DNA of 64,000 bases from Chryseolinea lacunae (GTDB lineage Bacteria > Bacteroidota > Bacteroidia > Cytophagales > Cyclobacteriaceae). Of this stretch, positions 56,408 to 64,000 are shown one piece after another; within the stretch, counting starts at the first letter, position 1; each line of letters begins with the position of its first letter. The translations under genes were made by a program, and so were the position numbers. The DNA lies in contig NZ_JAERRB010000007.1 of the NCBI RefSeq assembly GCF_016735595.1, forward strand, positions 281,287 to 345,286. Reading direction: 5' to 3'. The notes beneath the pieces were generated by a model that saw only the letters and a list, made by a program, of their open reading frames with translations, did not search any database and was not told the DNA's origin.

Positions 56408-57496
56408 ATGATCTCGAGGAGAAGTTTCATGCAACGCGCCGCTGCCGGAGCGGCCGGCATTGCCTTCACGCAAAGTGCGTTTTCCAACATCATCATCCCG
56501 CAAAAGAAGGAACGACTGGGCGTTGCCCTGGTGGGCCTGGGCTACTACAGCACCGACCTGCTGGCACCGGCCCTGCAAAAAACCAAGCACTGCTATCTCG
56601 CCGGCATCGTGACGGGCACACCCGCCAAAGCCGAGAAATGGAAACAACAATTCAACATCCCCGACAAAAACATCTACAGCTACACCAACTTCGATGAGCT
56701 GGCCAACAACCCCGACATCGACGTGGTGTATGTGGTGTTGCCGCCTTCCATGCACGCCGAATATTCCATTCGCGCCGCCAAGGCCGGGAAACATGTGTGG
56801 TGCGAAAAGCCCATGGCCATGACGGTGACCGAATGCCAAAGCATGATCGATGCGTGCAAGAGCAACAAGGTGAAGCTCAGCATCGGCTATCGCGTGCATC
56901 ACGATCCCAACACCCAGCAGATCATTAAATACAGGAAAGATCTCACCTATGGTAAAGTGACCCGTGTGGAAGCGGCCGCCGGCTACTTCGATCCACGCAC
57001 CGACCACTGGAAACAAAAGAAAAGCCTCGGCGGCGGTGCCATGTACGACATGGGCGTGTATCCTCTCAACGCCACCCGCTACAGCACAGGACTTGAACCC
57101 ATCGCCGTGACCGCGCAGGCATCGACCACACGACCTGAGATCTATAAGGAGGTGGAAGAGACCATGAACTTTCAACTTGAGTTTCCGGGCGGCGCCACGG
57201 CGCAATGCGAAACCAGCTTTGGCAAAGGCATGAACACGTTAGTAGTGACGTGCGCAAAGGGCTGGTATAAACTCGTTCCCTTTCAAGGCTACAACGGCCT
57301 GAACGGCATGACCAGCGACGGCAAGGTGATCAACTTCCCCATCGACAATCAACAGGCAAAACAAATGGACGATGACGCGCTGGCCATCTTCAACAGCACA
57401 GCTTTGTTAGCACCCGGCGAAGAAGGATTAAAAGACATTCGCGTGGTGGAAGCAGTCTACAAATCAGTCGCAGCAAAGAAGCGTGTGACGATTTGA
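56408..57496 (+). CDS. Gfo/Idh/MocA oxidoreductase with twin-arginine signal
   Basis: A 362-residue NAD(P)-dependent sugar oxidoreductase. The N-terminus carries a Tat motif (SRRSFMQRAAAGAAGIAFTQ), so it is probably exported folded with its cofactor to the periplasm. The Rossmann strand is GVALVGLGYYSTDLLAP and the catalytic EKP is in WCEKPMAMT. The C-terminal domain has GGGAMYDMGVYPLNATRY. It resembles glucose-fructose oxidoreductase-like members common in Bacteroidota. The substrate is unknown. A second family member lies convergent to it. Confidence 0.87.
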   Translation: MISRRSFMQRAAAGAAGIAFTQSAFSNIIIPQKKERLGVALVGLGYYSTDLLAPALQKTKHCYLAGIVTGTPAKAEKWKQQFNIPDKNIYSYTNFDELANNPDIDVVYVVLPPSMHAEYSIRAAKAGKHVWCEKPMAMTVTECQSMIDACKSNKVKLSIGYRVHHDPNTQQIIKYRKDLTYGKVTRVEAAAGYFDPRTDHWKQKKSLGGGAMYDMGVYPLNATRYSTGLEPIAVTAQASTTRPEIYKEVEETMNFQLEFPGGATAQCETSFGKGMNTLVVTCAKGWYKLVPFQGYNGLNGMTSDGKVINFPIDNQQAKQMDDDALAIFNSTALLAPGEEGLKDIRVVEAVYKSVAAKKRVTI

Positions 57497-57561
57497 TATG
57501 GGTTCCCGATTTAGATGTTGACGGATGACGATTTCATGCTCAGGCACTTGTGAGCGCTGAC

Positions 57562-58665
57562 TTACTTCGTCAGGTAAATCAATTTCTTTTGCGCGGCCGA
57601 CTCTTTTGCGGCTTGCAAAATTTCAACCACAAGAAGATTGTTTTCCAGCGACGACAAGTCTGTTGCGCTCACGTTCACTTCGCCACGCACCACGGCGGCC
57701 AGGTAAGCGAAAGGATCGTTATAGGGTTTGGCGAGGTCGGGGCTTTTCACATACTCTTCGGGTTTGTCTTGTGCCGAGCGGATTTTTGAACCTTGCTTGT
57801 CGGCAATCACATAGCCGGTTTCGCCATAGATCTCCATGTCTTTCCGGCCAAAGGGCCAGTTCCATGAAGCTTGTATGATGCCTTGTCCGTCGGGATAGGT
57901 GAGCACGATGGTAGCCTCGTCGTCAACTTTGGGATAGATGGCGGGCTTCAGTTGTTGCGTCACGGCAAAGACGGCGAGGGGACGTTGGCCGTTCATGAGC
58001 CAGGTGAGAAGATTGGCGCCATAGCAACCAAAGTCCATCACGGCGCCGCCACCGTTCTTCACGGGATCGGTGAGCCAATTGAGAAATTCGGGGCCGACGT
58101 GGATTTCTTTCGGACCCTGGTGGCCATCGTGCACCACCACCTTGCGGATTTTACCAAAGGGATGGGCTGCGATAAACAGGTCGCGCACATTGGTGTTGCT
58201 GCCGTACCATGTGGTTTCATAGTTTGTGAGCACATGGATTTTGTGTTTTGCCGCGAGGGCTTTTATCTGCGAGGCATGATCGTTGCTCACGGCAAGCGGC
58301 TTTTCCACCATCACGTGGATGTTGCGCGGGGCACAGGCTTTCACGGTTTCAAGGTGTTCGAAGGTACTATTGAATCCGGTCACGGCTTCCGGTTTTGTTT
58401 TGTCAAGCATTTCCGTGAGCGATGCATACCATAACGTCATCGGCAGTTTGTAGCGCGTCAGGTATTGTTCGGCCAGTGCGCGGTCGGGTTCGGCAATGCC
58501 CACAATTTCGATGTCGCCGTCGTGGGCGCGATTCAGAATTCCCCCAACATGGCCGTGGGTGAGACCGGCCACCCCGATGCGAAAAGGTTTTGAAGTGGAT
58601 TGGGCCAACGCGAAGGTGACAGAACACAGTATGAGAATTGACGGAAGTAAAATGATTCGCAGCAT
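57562..58665 (-). CDS. Gfo/Idh/MocA oxidoreductase with signal peptide
   Basis: A 367-residue secreted oxidoreductase. The signal peptide is MLRIILLPSILILCSVTFAL followed by AQ; ATG at 58665 is chosen because it begins this signal, whereas the frame runs 16 codons further upstream without function. The Rossmann fold begins with FRIGVAGLTHGHVGGILNRA, the EKP motif is in MVEKPLAVS, and the C-terminal domain contains GGGAVMDFGCYGANLLTW. It is convergent with the Tat-type family member and close to the ThuA gene, a set often seen together in sugar catabolism loci. Confidence 0.87.
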   Translation of the reverse strand: MLRIILLPSILILCSVTFALAQSTSKPFRIGVAGLTHGHVGGILNRAHDGDIEIVGIAEPDRALAEQYLTRYKLPMTLWYASLTEMLDKTKPEAVTGFNSTFEHLETVKACAPRNIHVMVEKPLAVSNDHASQIKALAAKHKIHVLTNYETTWYGSNTNVRDLFIAAHPFGKIRKVVVHDGHQGPKEIHVGPEFLNWLTDPVKNGGGAVMDFGCYGANLLTWLMNGQRPLAVFAVTQQLKPAIYPKVDDEATIVLTYPDGQGIIQASWNWPFGRKDMEIYGETGYVIADKQGSKIRSAQDKPEEYVKSPDLAKPYNDPFAYLAAVVRGEVNVSATDLSSLENNLLVVEILQAAKESAAQKKLIYLTK

Positions 58666-58951
58666 GGATAGGGTGGTGAAGATGATATAAAACAAGTTTA
58701 ACGTATCCCGCACAAAACTGCAACCCGATTGCTATGGACGGTTGTCAACAATCTTGTGTCTGTCAAAAATAGATCTGCATGCGAACCGCTGGTAAACGTA
58801 GTACTCCGGCCGCGCATCCTGAGGGACCTGGGGCACGGTTGAAAATGCCGCTGCGATATCGTATCTAGCATTAGGTCGGCAGTGCCCAAGACAACCGACA
58901 TCCGGAATGTCTTGAACCTTTCCGGCTATCGAAACCTAAACTTAAGAAACC

Positions 58952-59731
58952 ATGAAGCCCTTGCTGACGCGCAGATTGTTTGCTGTATTCGTATTGCTTG
59001 TAACGACAACGGGCTTGCTTTCCGTGGCAACAGCGTTCAAACCCAAACCAGCGTTTCGCGTGCTCGCCATGCTCTCGGGACACGAAGATCATATCAAGAT
59101 GATGACGGCCGCCAAACCGTTTCTGAAAAAGATCGCCGACAAAAACAACTTCGCCATCGACATCACCGCCGACACCAGCGTTCTCAACGACGCAAACCTC
59201 AATCAATACCAGGTCATCGTGCAGTTGCAACTTGCTCCGTTCGACATGACCCGCGCCCAACAGGATGCCACCGAAAAATTTATCCGTCAGGGAAAAGGAT
59301 GGGTGGGCATTCACGCCGCTGGCCTCACCGGCAAAAGCTTCCTGAAACCGGGCACACACTATTGGCAATGGTTTGAAGAACTGATGGGCGACGTGGTCTA
59401 TTCGCCACATCCCGCCTTTCAAAAAGGCACCGTGGTGGTGGAAGACCGGAGTCATCCCGTCACCAAAAACCTGCCGGAAAAATTCGACGTGTCAGACGAA
59501 TGGTATGAGTTCGACAAGAGCCCTCGCACCAATGTGCACGTGCTGGCCACGGCCGACGAAGCGACCTACACCCAAACCAAACCCATGGGCGATCACCCCA
59601 TCATCTGGACCAACCCACACTATCACCGCGCCGTCTACATCGGCATTGGTCACGATGCTTCGTTGTGCAGCAATGTGAATTTTGAAAAGCTGGTTTCGAA
59701 TGCTATTGTGTGGGCTTCGGAAGTTCGGTGA
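58952..59731 (+). CDS. ThuA-like domain protein, secreted
   Basis: A 259-residue protein with a signal peptide (about 1-28) and a ThuA (trehalose utilisation) domain, a class I glutamine-amidotransferase-like fold. Motifs: FRVLAMLSGHEDHIKMM, GKGWVGIHAAGLTG, WQWFEELMGDVVYSPHP, VTKNLPEKFDVSDEWYEF, and PIIWTNPHYHRAVYIGIGHD. The biochemical role of ThuA domains is not settled; in Bacteroidota they cluster with Gfo/Idh/MocA enzymes, as here. Despite the name, nothing ties it directly to the TreS gene 49 kb away. Confidence 0.85.
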   Translation: MKPLLTRRLFAVFVLLVTTTGLLSVATAFKPKPAFRVLAMLSGHEDHIKMMTAAKPFLKKIADKNNFAIDITADTSVLNDANLNQYQVIVQLQLAPFDMTRAQQDATEKFIRQGKGWVGIHAAGLTGKSFLKPGTHYWQWFEELMGDVVYSPHPAFQKGTVVVEDRSHPVTKNLPEKFDVSDEWYEFDKSPRTNVHVLATADEATYTQTKPMGDHPIIWTNPHYHRAVYIGIGHDASLCSNVNFEKLVSNAIVWASEVR

Positions 59732-59789
59732 CGTGGCCAGTAAAAATAAGTTTGAAACAACGGATAACCTTTTCCATTTTAAAATTCCC

Positions 59790-60167
59790 TTACGATTCGC
59801 GATCCTGAAAAATGCCCATCACGTTTCCCGAGGGGTCGCTGAACCGCGCCGTGATTTCGGGAGCATCCAAACCCAGCGGCTGCACAATGACGCCGCCGTT
59901 GGCGAGAATGAGGGCAATGGTGTTGTGAATGTCTTCTACCATAATATAAGTGAGTATGCCCGGATGGTTGGACGGTGGCCGGTGCGTTACCCACGTGCCG
60001 CTCACCTCGTTCACGCCGTCGTCGAACGCGACAGCACCGTCCATGCGCGTGCGGATGCGCCAGCCAAACACAGCCCTGTAGAAATTGGCGGATTGTGCCT
60101 GGTTCAAGGTTGGAATTTCGAGGTAAGCAATCTTGCCATTGCCGTATGTAGGTTGCGTTTCTTCCAT
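59790..60167 (-). CDS. VOC (glyoxalase/bleomycin-resistance fold) protein
   Basis: A 125-residue protein with the paired beta-alpha-beta-beta-beta modules of the vicinal oxygen chelate superfamily: AYLEIPTLNQAQSANFYRAV then FGWRI in the first half, YIMVEDIHNTIALILANGG and ARFSDPSGNVMGIFQD in the second. The subgroup is the PhnB/lactoylglutathione-lyase-like type; the activity cannot be assigned. It is convergent with the ThuA gene. Confidence 0.85.
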   Translation of the reverse strand: MEETQPTYGNGKIAYLEIPTLNQAQSANFYRAVFGWRIRTRMDGAVAFDDGVNEVSGTWVTHRPPSNHPGILTYIMVEDIHNTIALILANGGVIVQPLGLDAPEITARFSDPSGNVMGIFQDRES

Positions 60168-60223
60168 GGGGATGAAGGTAGGGATTTTGAATTTTTCGCG
60201 TTACTTTGCTTCACTCAAAGACA

Positions 60224-61231
60224 ATGACCCGCCCCATTTTCGTTCTGCTTTTCTGCCTTTCACTTTTTCATTGCACGTCACCCAAGTCACCCGCCGTAGC
60301 TTTCTATTATTGGCGAACCACGTTCGATCTTTCGCCCGAAGAACAATGGACGCTGAAAGAAAACAACGTGTCGCATCTGTATGTCCGCTATTTTGATGTG
60401 GTCCTGAAGAACGGTGTGCCCATGCCGTTGTCTGCCGTCGCGTTCCGTTCGGCGCCCGGCGCACTCAACATTGTTCCGGTTGTGTATCTGAAGAACGAGG
60501 TGATGCTGGCAAAGGATGTTGACGTTAACGATCTGGCCAAGAAAATTCTATCGCTTATTCTTCAAGTAAACAAACAACAGAACATCACCACTTCCGAAGT
60601 GCAGATCGATTGCGACTGGACCCTGACCAGCAAAGATACCTACTTCAGTTTCCTGGAAGCCCTGAAGAAAGCCGGTGCCAAAAAATTGTCGGCCACCATT
60701 CGCCTCCATCAGGTGAAATATTTCAAACGCACCGGCGTGCCCGCCGTGGACCGCGGGGTGCTGATGTATTACAACATGGGTCACATCGCCGCCGACTCGT
60801 CCAATTCCATTTATGACCGACGCACAGCAACACGCTACACCGAAAGCCTGAAGCACTATCCCTTGCCCCTCGACGTGGCCCTTCCGGTGTTTTCGTGGGG
60901 ATTGCACATTCGGGGCAACAAGGTGATTGCCCTCCTGAACAAGGTGGATGTGAACACCTTTGCGGGCGACACCAGTTTCAGAAAACAAGAAGGCATCCCG
61001 TTCTTTGAAGTGACGCATAATGTGCTTAAACTCGACCACTTTTTCGAGGCCGGCGACCGGATCAAAATCGAAAGCATTGCGGCAGCAGACCTGACCGAAA
61101 TGGCCAACGATCTGACGGGCGTCCTGGCCCAACCTCCCGCCGAGGTTATTTTTTATGATTTGGATACTTTTAATCTGAAACACTATCGCGATGAAGACAA
61201 CCTCTATCAAAACACTGGCCGCGCTTTTTAG
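60224..61231 (+). CDS. Lipoprotein of unknown function, DUF3142-like pattern
   Basis: A 335-residue lipoprotein (signal to LFHC, Cys17). ATG at 60224 is preferred over the TTG 18 bp upstream because it begins a clean signal peptide. The stretch VQIDCDWTLTSKDTYFSFLE and LSATIRLHQVKYFKRTGVPA resembles the pattern of DUF3142 or other TIM-barrel glycosidase-like proteins, with an acidic residue pair at the end of a strand. This is a pattern match only. It overlaps the following gene by 41 bp in another frame, so the two are tightly coupled. Confidence 0.7.
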   Translation: MTRPIFVLLFCLSLFHCTSPKSPAVAFYYWRTTFDLSPEEQWTLKENNVSHLYVRYFDVVLKNGVPMPLSAVAFRSAPGALNIVPVVYLKNEVMLAKDVDVNDLAKKILSLILQVNKQQNITTSEVQIDCDWTLTSKDTYFSFLEALKKAGAKKLSATIRLHQVKYFKRTGVPAVDRGVLMYYNMGHIAADSSNSIYDRRTATRYTESLKHYPLPLDVALPVFSWGLHIRGNKVIALLNKVDVNTFAGDTSFRKQEGIPFFEVTHNVLKLDHFFEAGDRIKIESIAAADLTEMANDLTGVLAQPPAEVIFYDLDTFNLKHYRDEDNLYQNTGRAF

Positions 61232-63425
61232 CCTGGGCTTGCTCGGACTCTATGGCGTGATTGTGGCGTGCGCCGACATGGACTGGGGCTACGACTACGA
61301 CACCAACTTCACTCCCGAAGTGTATGTTGACAAATCGTATGCACCGCTGTTTTTCGCTCCCTACGAAGTGTTCTACGACATCGTGTTCGAAGACAAATAC
61401 GTGACCCGTTTCAACGACGACATCACCGCCGACTGGAAAACATATCTCGAAGGCAAAGTGCCCGACACACAACTTTCGTCAATGCTTCTGAACGACGCAA
61501 AGGCCACCGGCATCAACGACCTTTACACCGCCGTGCAAAAAAAGCAACCTCTGCCGGCTGCCTACAGCGCACTGAATGCGCAGGATGAAAAGGTGAGGAG
61601 CTTCATCGAATTTTTATACTACGCCAAGGCTATCGAAACCGCCAGCACCACAGCATTAGGATGGGACTACGACGGCCAGCAGTCGAACCCCGCCAACGCA
61701 CTGGTAACCGCGCAGGTTGAAAAGCGCTATGCCGAAACCAAAGACACCTTCCTGAAAAACCGCTACTGGTTCCAAACCATGAAAGGATATTTCTATGGCA
61801 TCGACAAACAAAAAGCCGTAACCTTCTTCGACAAAACCAAAGCATCGGTAACCCAAAACGTGCTCTACTATCGCGCCCTTGGCTATGTGGCCGGCGCCTA
61901 CTATCGCCGCAAGGACTACGCCACCAGCAACTACCTCTTCAGCATCGTGTTCGACAAATGTGCTCCGTTACGCACTGTCACCGCCTACAACTTTCACCCC
62001 CAGGAACAAAAAGACTTCAACGCCTCACTCGCCCTCGCCAAAACACCCGACGAGAAGGCCGCCCTCTGGGCCTTGCTGGGCTTCTATGCCGACGAGAAAA
62101 CCGCCATCCGCGAAATCTATAAACTCAATCCCGCCAGCCCGCACCTCGACTACCTCGCCACACGCCTCGTGAACAAAGCCGAAGTGAAACTGAACCAGGA
62201 AGAGTTTAAATCGGCCACCGACTATCGCCGCATGCTGAAAGAAAAAGCAGACAACGACGCCCTGCAACTCGCCACCACGCTGGCCAACGAAGGCAAGACC
62301 GCGAAGCCCTATCTCTGGAATCTTACAGCAGGCTATCTGAACGTGCTCGCCGCCAACAACGCCGCCGCCACAACCTTCTTCGACAAAGCCGAGAAGACCG
62401 CACCAAAGTCGACCCTGGCCTCGCAGCAACTGCGCCTCCTGAAATTCATCAACACGCTGAGCGCCCTCGAACGCGTGGATGCCTCAACCGAAACCAAGCT
62501 GCTGGCCGACATCGAGTGGCTCTGCATCACACTGCCCAAAGGCGAGCAAGGTGCTTTCCGCTATCACCACGCGCTCAGCTGGAGCCGCCGCTACCTGTCG
62601 TCGCTCTACCGCACACAAGCCAACACCGTGATGGCCGAAGTCTTCCAACGAGACGCACGCTACTACCAAACCGGCGCCAACCTCGACGCCATGCGCAACT
62701 TCCTAACCAAGCCCGACAAATCGCCCTGGGAGCGAATGACCGCGAACCTCTATGACGTGACCCTTTCAGACATCTATGAATACCAAGGCGTGACCAGCGC
62801 CTACGCCGGCAAGATGGACGCCGCCATCGCCTTCCTCGAACAGTCCGACAAAGGCAAAGACGTGCTGCTGCTGGGAAACCCCTTCAACGGAAAAATCAAA
62901 GACTGCCACGACTGCGATCACAACGCCACACAAAAAGTAAAATACACCAAGCTCACCTTCCTGAAAAAGCTGAAGGAGATGCTGACCTACATCGAAATGA
63001 ACCAGGATGTATACAACAACAGCATGCTGGTGGCCAACGCCTACTACAACATGTCGTTCTTCGGCAACGCCCGCGTGTTCTACTATGGAAACATCGGCAA
63101 CCAATACGGCAACACCATCGATCCCTTCTATCAATCACAACTGCTGGGCAACGGCCTGGCCAGACAATACTATCAGAAAGCCCTCGACGCCTCGACCACG
63201 CCCGAGCAAAAAGCGAAATGTGTTTATATGCTGACCAAGTGCGAACGCAACGACTTCTATACAGCACGCTACCACTCGAAGCCCGATTTTTATGGCGACA
63301 CGGATGTTGACTTCAAAGCGTGGGAGGGATTCAGAAAGTTGAAGGGAGAATATTCCAATACGGCGTATTATAAGGATGTGATTAAGGAGTGTGGGTATTT
63401 CAGAAAGTATCTGAAGATGGAGTAG
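61191..63425 (+). CDS. Large TPR-like helical lipoprotein, function unknown
   Basis: A 744-residue protein with an export signal ending near VIVAC (lipobox-like, Cys27), followed by DMDWGYDYDTNFTPEVY. The body is a chain of helix pairs of TPR character (ARVFYYGNIGNQYG, YYRALGYVAGAYYRRKDYA, AATTFFDKAEKTAPKSTLA) and contains a CHDCDH motif near residue 575 that could bind metal. It is translated from within the 3' end of the preceding lipoprotein gene, so the pair probably forms one surface or periplasmic complex. No family recognised. Confidence 0.72.
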   Translation: MKTTSIKTLAALFSLGLLGLYGVIVACADMDWGYDYDTNFTPEVYVDKSYAPLFFAPYEVFYDIVFEDKYVTRFNDDITADWKTYLEGKVPDTQLSSMLLNDAKATGINDLYTAVQKKQPLPAAYSALNAQDEKVRSFIEFLYYAKAIETASTTALGWDYDGQQSNPANALVTAQVEKRYAETKDTFLKNRYWFQTMKGYFYGIDKQKAVTFFDKTKASVTQNVLYYRALGYVAGAYYRRKDYATSNYLFSIVFDKCAPLRTVTAYNFHPQEQKDFNASLALAKTPDEKAALWALLGFYADEKTAIREIYKLNPASPHLDYLATRLVNKAEVKLNQEEFKSATDYRRMLKEKADNDALQLATTLANEGKTAKPYLWNLTAGYLNVLAANNAAATTFFDKAEKTAPKSTLASQQLRLLKFINTLSALERVDASTETKLLADIEWLCITLPKGEQGAFRYHHALSWSRRYLSSLYRTQANTVMAEVFQRDARYYQTGANLDAMRNFLTKPDKSPWERMTANLYDVTLSDIYEYQGVTSAYAGKMDAAIAFLEQSDKGKDVLLLGNPFNGKIKDCHDCDHNATQKVKYTKLTFLKKLKEMLTYIEMNQDVYNNSMLVANAYYNMSFFGNARVFYYGNIGNQYGNTIDPFYQSQLLGNGLARQYYQKALDASTTPEQKAKCVYMLTKCERNDFYTARYHSKPDFYGDTDVDFKAWEGFRKLKGEYSNTAYYKDVIKECGYFRKYLKME

Positions 63426-63666
63426 GGGAGTGTCAGAAACAGGAAGAAGGGTTGCTATCGTTGCTCCCGGTTCTAAAGGTTAAGAAAATTTCTTCTGGAT
63501 TTTAATAAAATGGCTAGGCAAAAGATTATACCGGCCAAAGCGCGCAATTTTTATTCCCGTGATGTCTTTATGAGTGGCCGCCCTAACGAGCATACATACA
63601 AGTCTGACCTAAGGGCATACGCCTAGTTTATCATATAATCTTTAAAAAGCGCGAGCAAATAGAATA
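63426..63666. other. Intergenic region
   Basis: About 240 bp with no clear promoter or terminator. A 32-codon frame at 63510-63608 is present but too short and unsupported to call. Confidence 0.4.
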
Positions 63667-63828
63667 TCAAACGACACCCCATTTACTTTTCACTCTGTTT
63701 AGCAAGTCCTCCAAAAGATGCCTGTAAACAAAAAAATACAACAGGAAATGCAGCCCCAAAACAAGCACTACCAATATGACTCCTAAAACAAAAAGCGCGC
63801 TGTTTGTAAAGCCTGAAGCAAAGACCAT
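63667..63828 (-). CDS. Candidate 53-residue single-pass membrane protein
   Basis: An ATG frame on the - strand encodes an N-terminal polar stretch, a long hydrophobic helix (ALFVLGVILVVLVLGLHFLL and a few more) and a basic, amphipathic tail (EDLLNRVKSKWGVV). The layout is that of a real small membrane protein. A consensus Bacteroidota promoter lies about 104 bp upstream on the same strand. No homologue is known to me. Confidence 0.45.
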   Translation of the reverse strand: MVFASGFTNSALFVLGVILVVLVLGLHFLLYFFVYRHLLEDLLNRVKSKWGVV

Positions 63829-63931
63829 GGGCTATTGACGGGTTAACGTTTAACAAAGCTGAAAGATATACGTTAACTGTAATAGCTAGTACTTGATCTG
63901 ACAGTTGAGCTAGGGATTCCTTCCTACTAGG

Positions 63932-63961
63932 CAAAGGTAGCCACCGCTCCAAATAAGTCAA
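63932..63961 (-). promoter_or_regulatory. Bacteroidota-type promoter facing the small membrane ORF
   Basis: On the - strand TTG (63959-63961), 19 nt, then TACCTTTG (63932-63939), an exact consensus match. Nothing else downstream on this strand before 63828 needs a promoter. Confidence 0.5.
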
Positions 63962-64000
63962 GGGCTTCGCGAGTGGCCGCGCAGAATCCTTCGCACGCCC

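Noticed and set aside
63683..63961. 92-codon - strand frame at the right end
   Set aside because: It overlaps the better 53-codon frame in another register, spans the promoter, and lacks any membrane or domain logic.

Overview
The window is a chromosomal segment from a member of the Bacteroidota, most likely a Cytophagales relative (Chryseolinea/Ohtaekwangia-like; the genus is a guess). The evidence is a short primary sigma factor of about 287 residues, promoters of the Bacteroidota type (TTG, 19-21 nt, TAnnTTTG) ahead of tex, rpsO and both tRNA genes, tRNA genes without an encoded CCA end, a BshB1 bacillithiol deacetylase, and many secreted lipoproteins.

Region 1 (1-15829, + strand) holds the tail of a sugar isomerase, a TMEM220-like membrane protein and then an alpha-glucan operon: two GH13 lipoproteins, GlgE maltosyltransferase, a TreS-maltokinase fusion, GlgB branching enzyme and a GH57 protein, followed by a small membrane pair with an HTTM-like partner. 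Together they form a GlgE pathway (maltose to maltose-1-phosphate to linear glucan to branched glucan). The TreS half of the fusion has Pro where the GH13 nucleophile Asp should be, so maltose may come from the two envelope amylases and not from trehalose.

Region 2 (15819-22431) is a glycolytic block: pgi, pfkA and a ROK sugar kinase on the - strand, then tex (-) and mgsA (+).

Region 3 (22432-34961) is core housekeeping: lptG-like permease, rpsO, pnp, primary sigma factor, trxB, bshB1, pdxH, yqgE and a DUF349 protein. It contains the most unusual feature of the window. A tRNA-Met(CAT) gene and, 12 kb away, a tRNA-Thr(TGT) gene each sit in a tandem array of decayed tRNA copies with a period of about 120-128 bp. 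In both arrays most copies have lost about 11 nt of tRNA and carry a TCCGCC-N4-GGCGGA palindrome there. Most units also carry their own copy of the tRNA terminator.

Region 4 (34962-43284) is accessory: an M81 (MlrC-like) lipoprotein with an unknown partner, an AT-rich small lipoprotein, a 1067-residue gingipain-like C25 protein without a visible signal peptide, a DUF6348-like protein and a Nudix hydrolase.

Region 5 (43329-53830, - strand) is one tight six-gene operon: SWIM zinc finger, DUF5691, MoxR-type AAA+ ATPase, DUF4132, DUF5682 and VWA. It is the counterpart of the uncharacterised E. coli yehI/L/M/P/Q genes.

Region 6 (54428-64000) holds envelope and sugar genes: a predicted outer-membrane barrel, a NodB-type deacetylase, two Gfo/Idh/MocA oxidoreductases, a ThuA-like protein, a VOC protein, and an overlapping pair of unknown lipoproteins. 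The right end is mostly non-coding with one candidate small membrane protein behind a good promoter. No insertion sequence, phage, CRISPR array or rRNA was seen.
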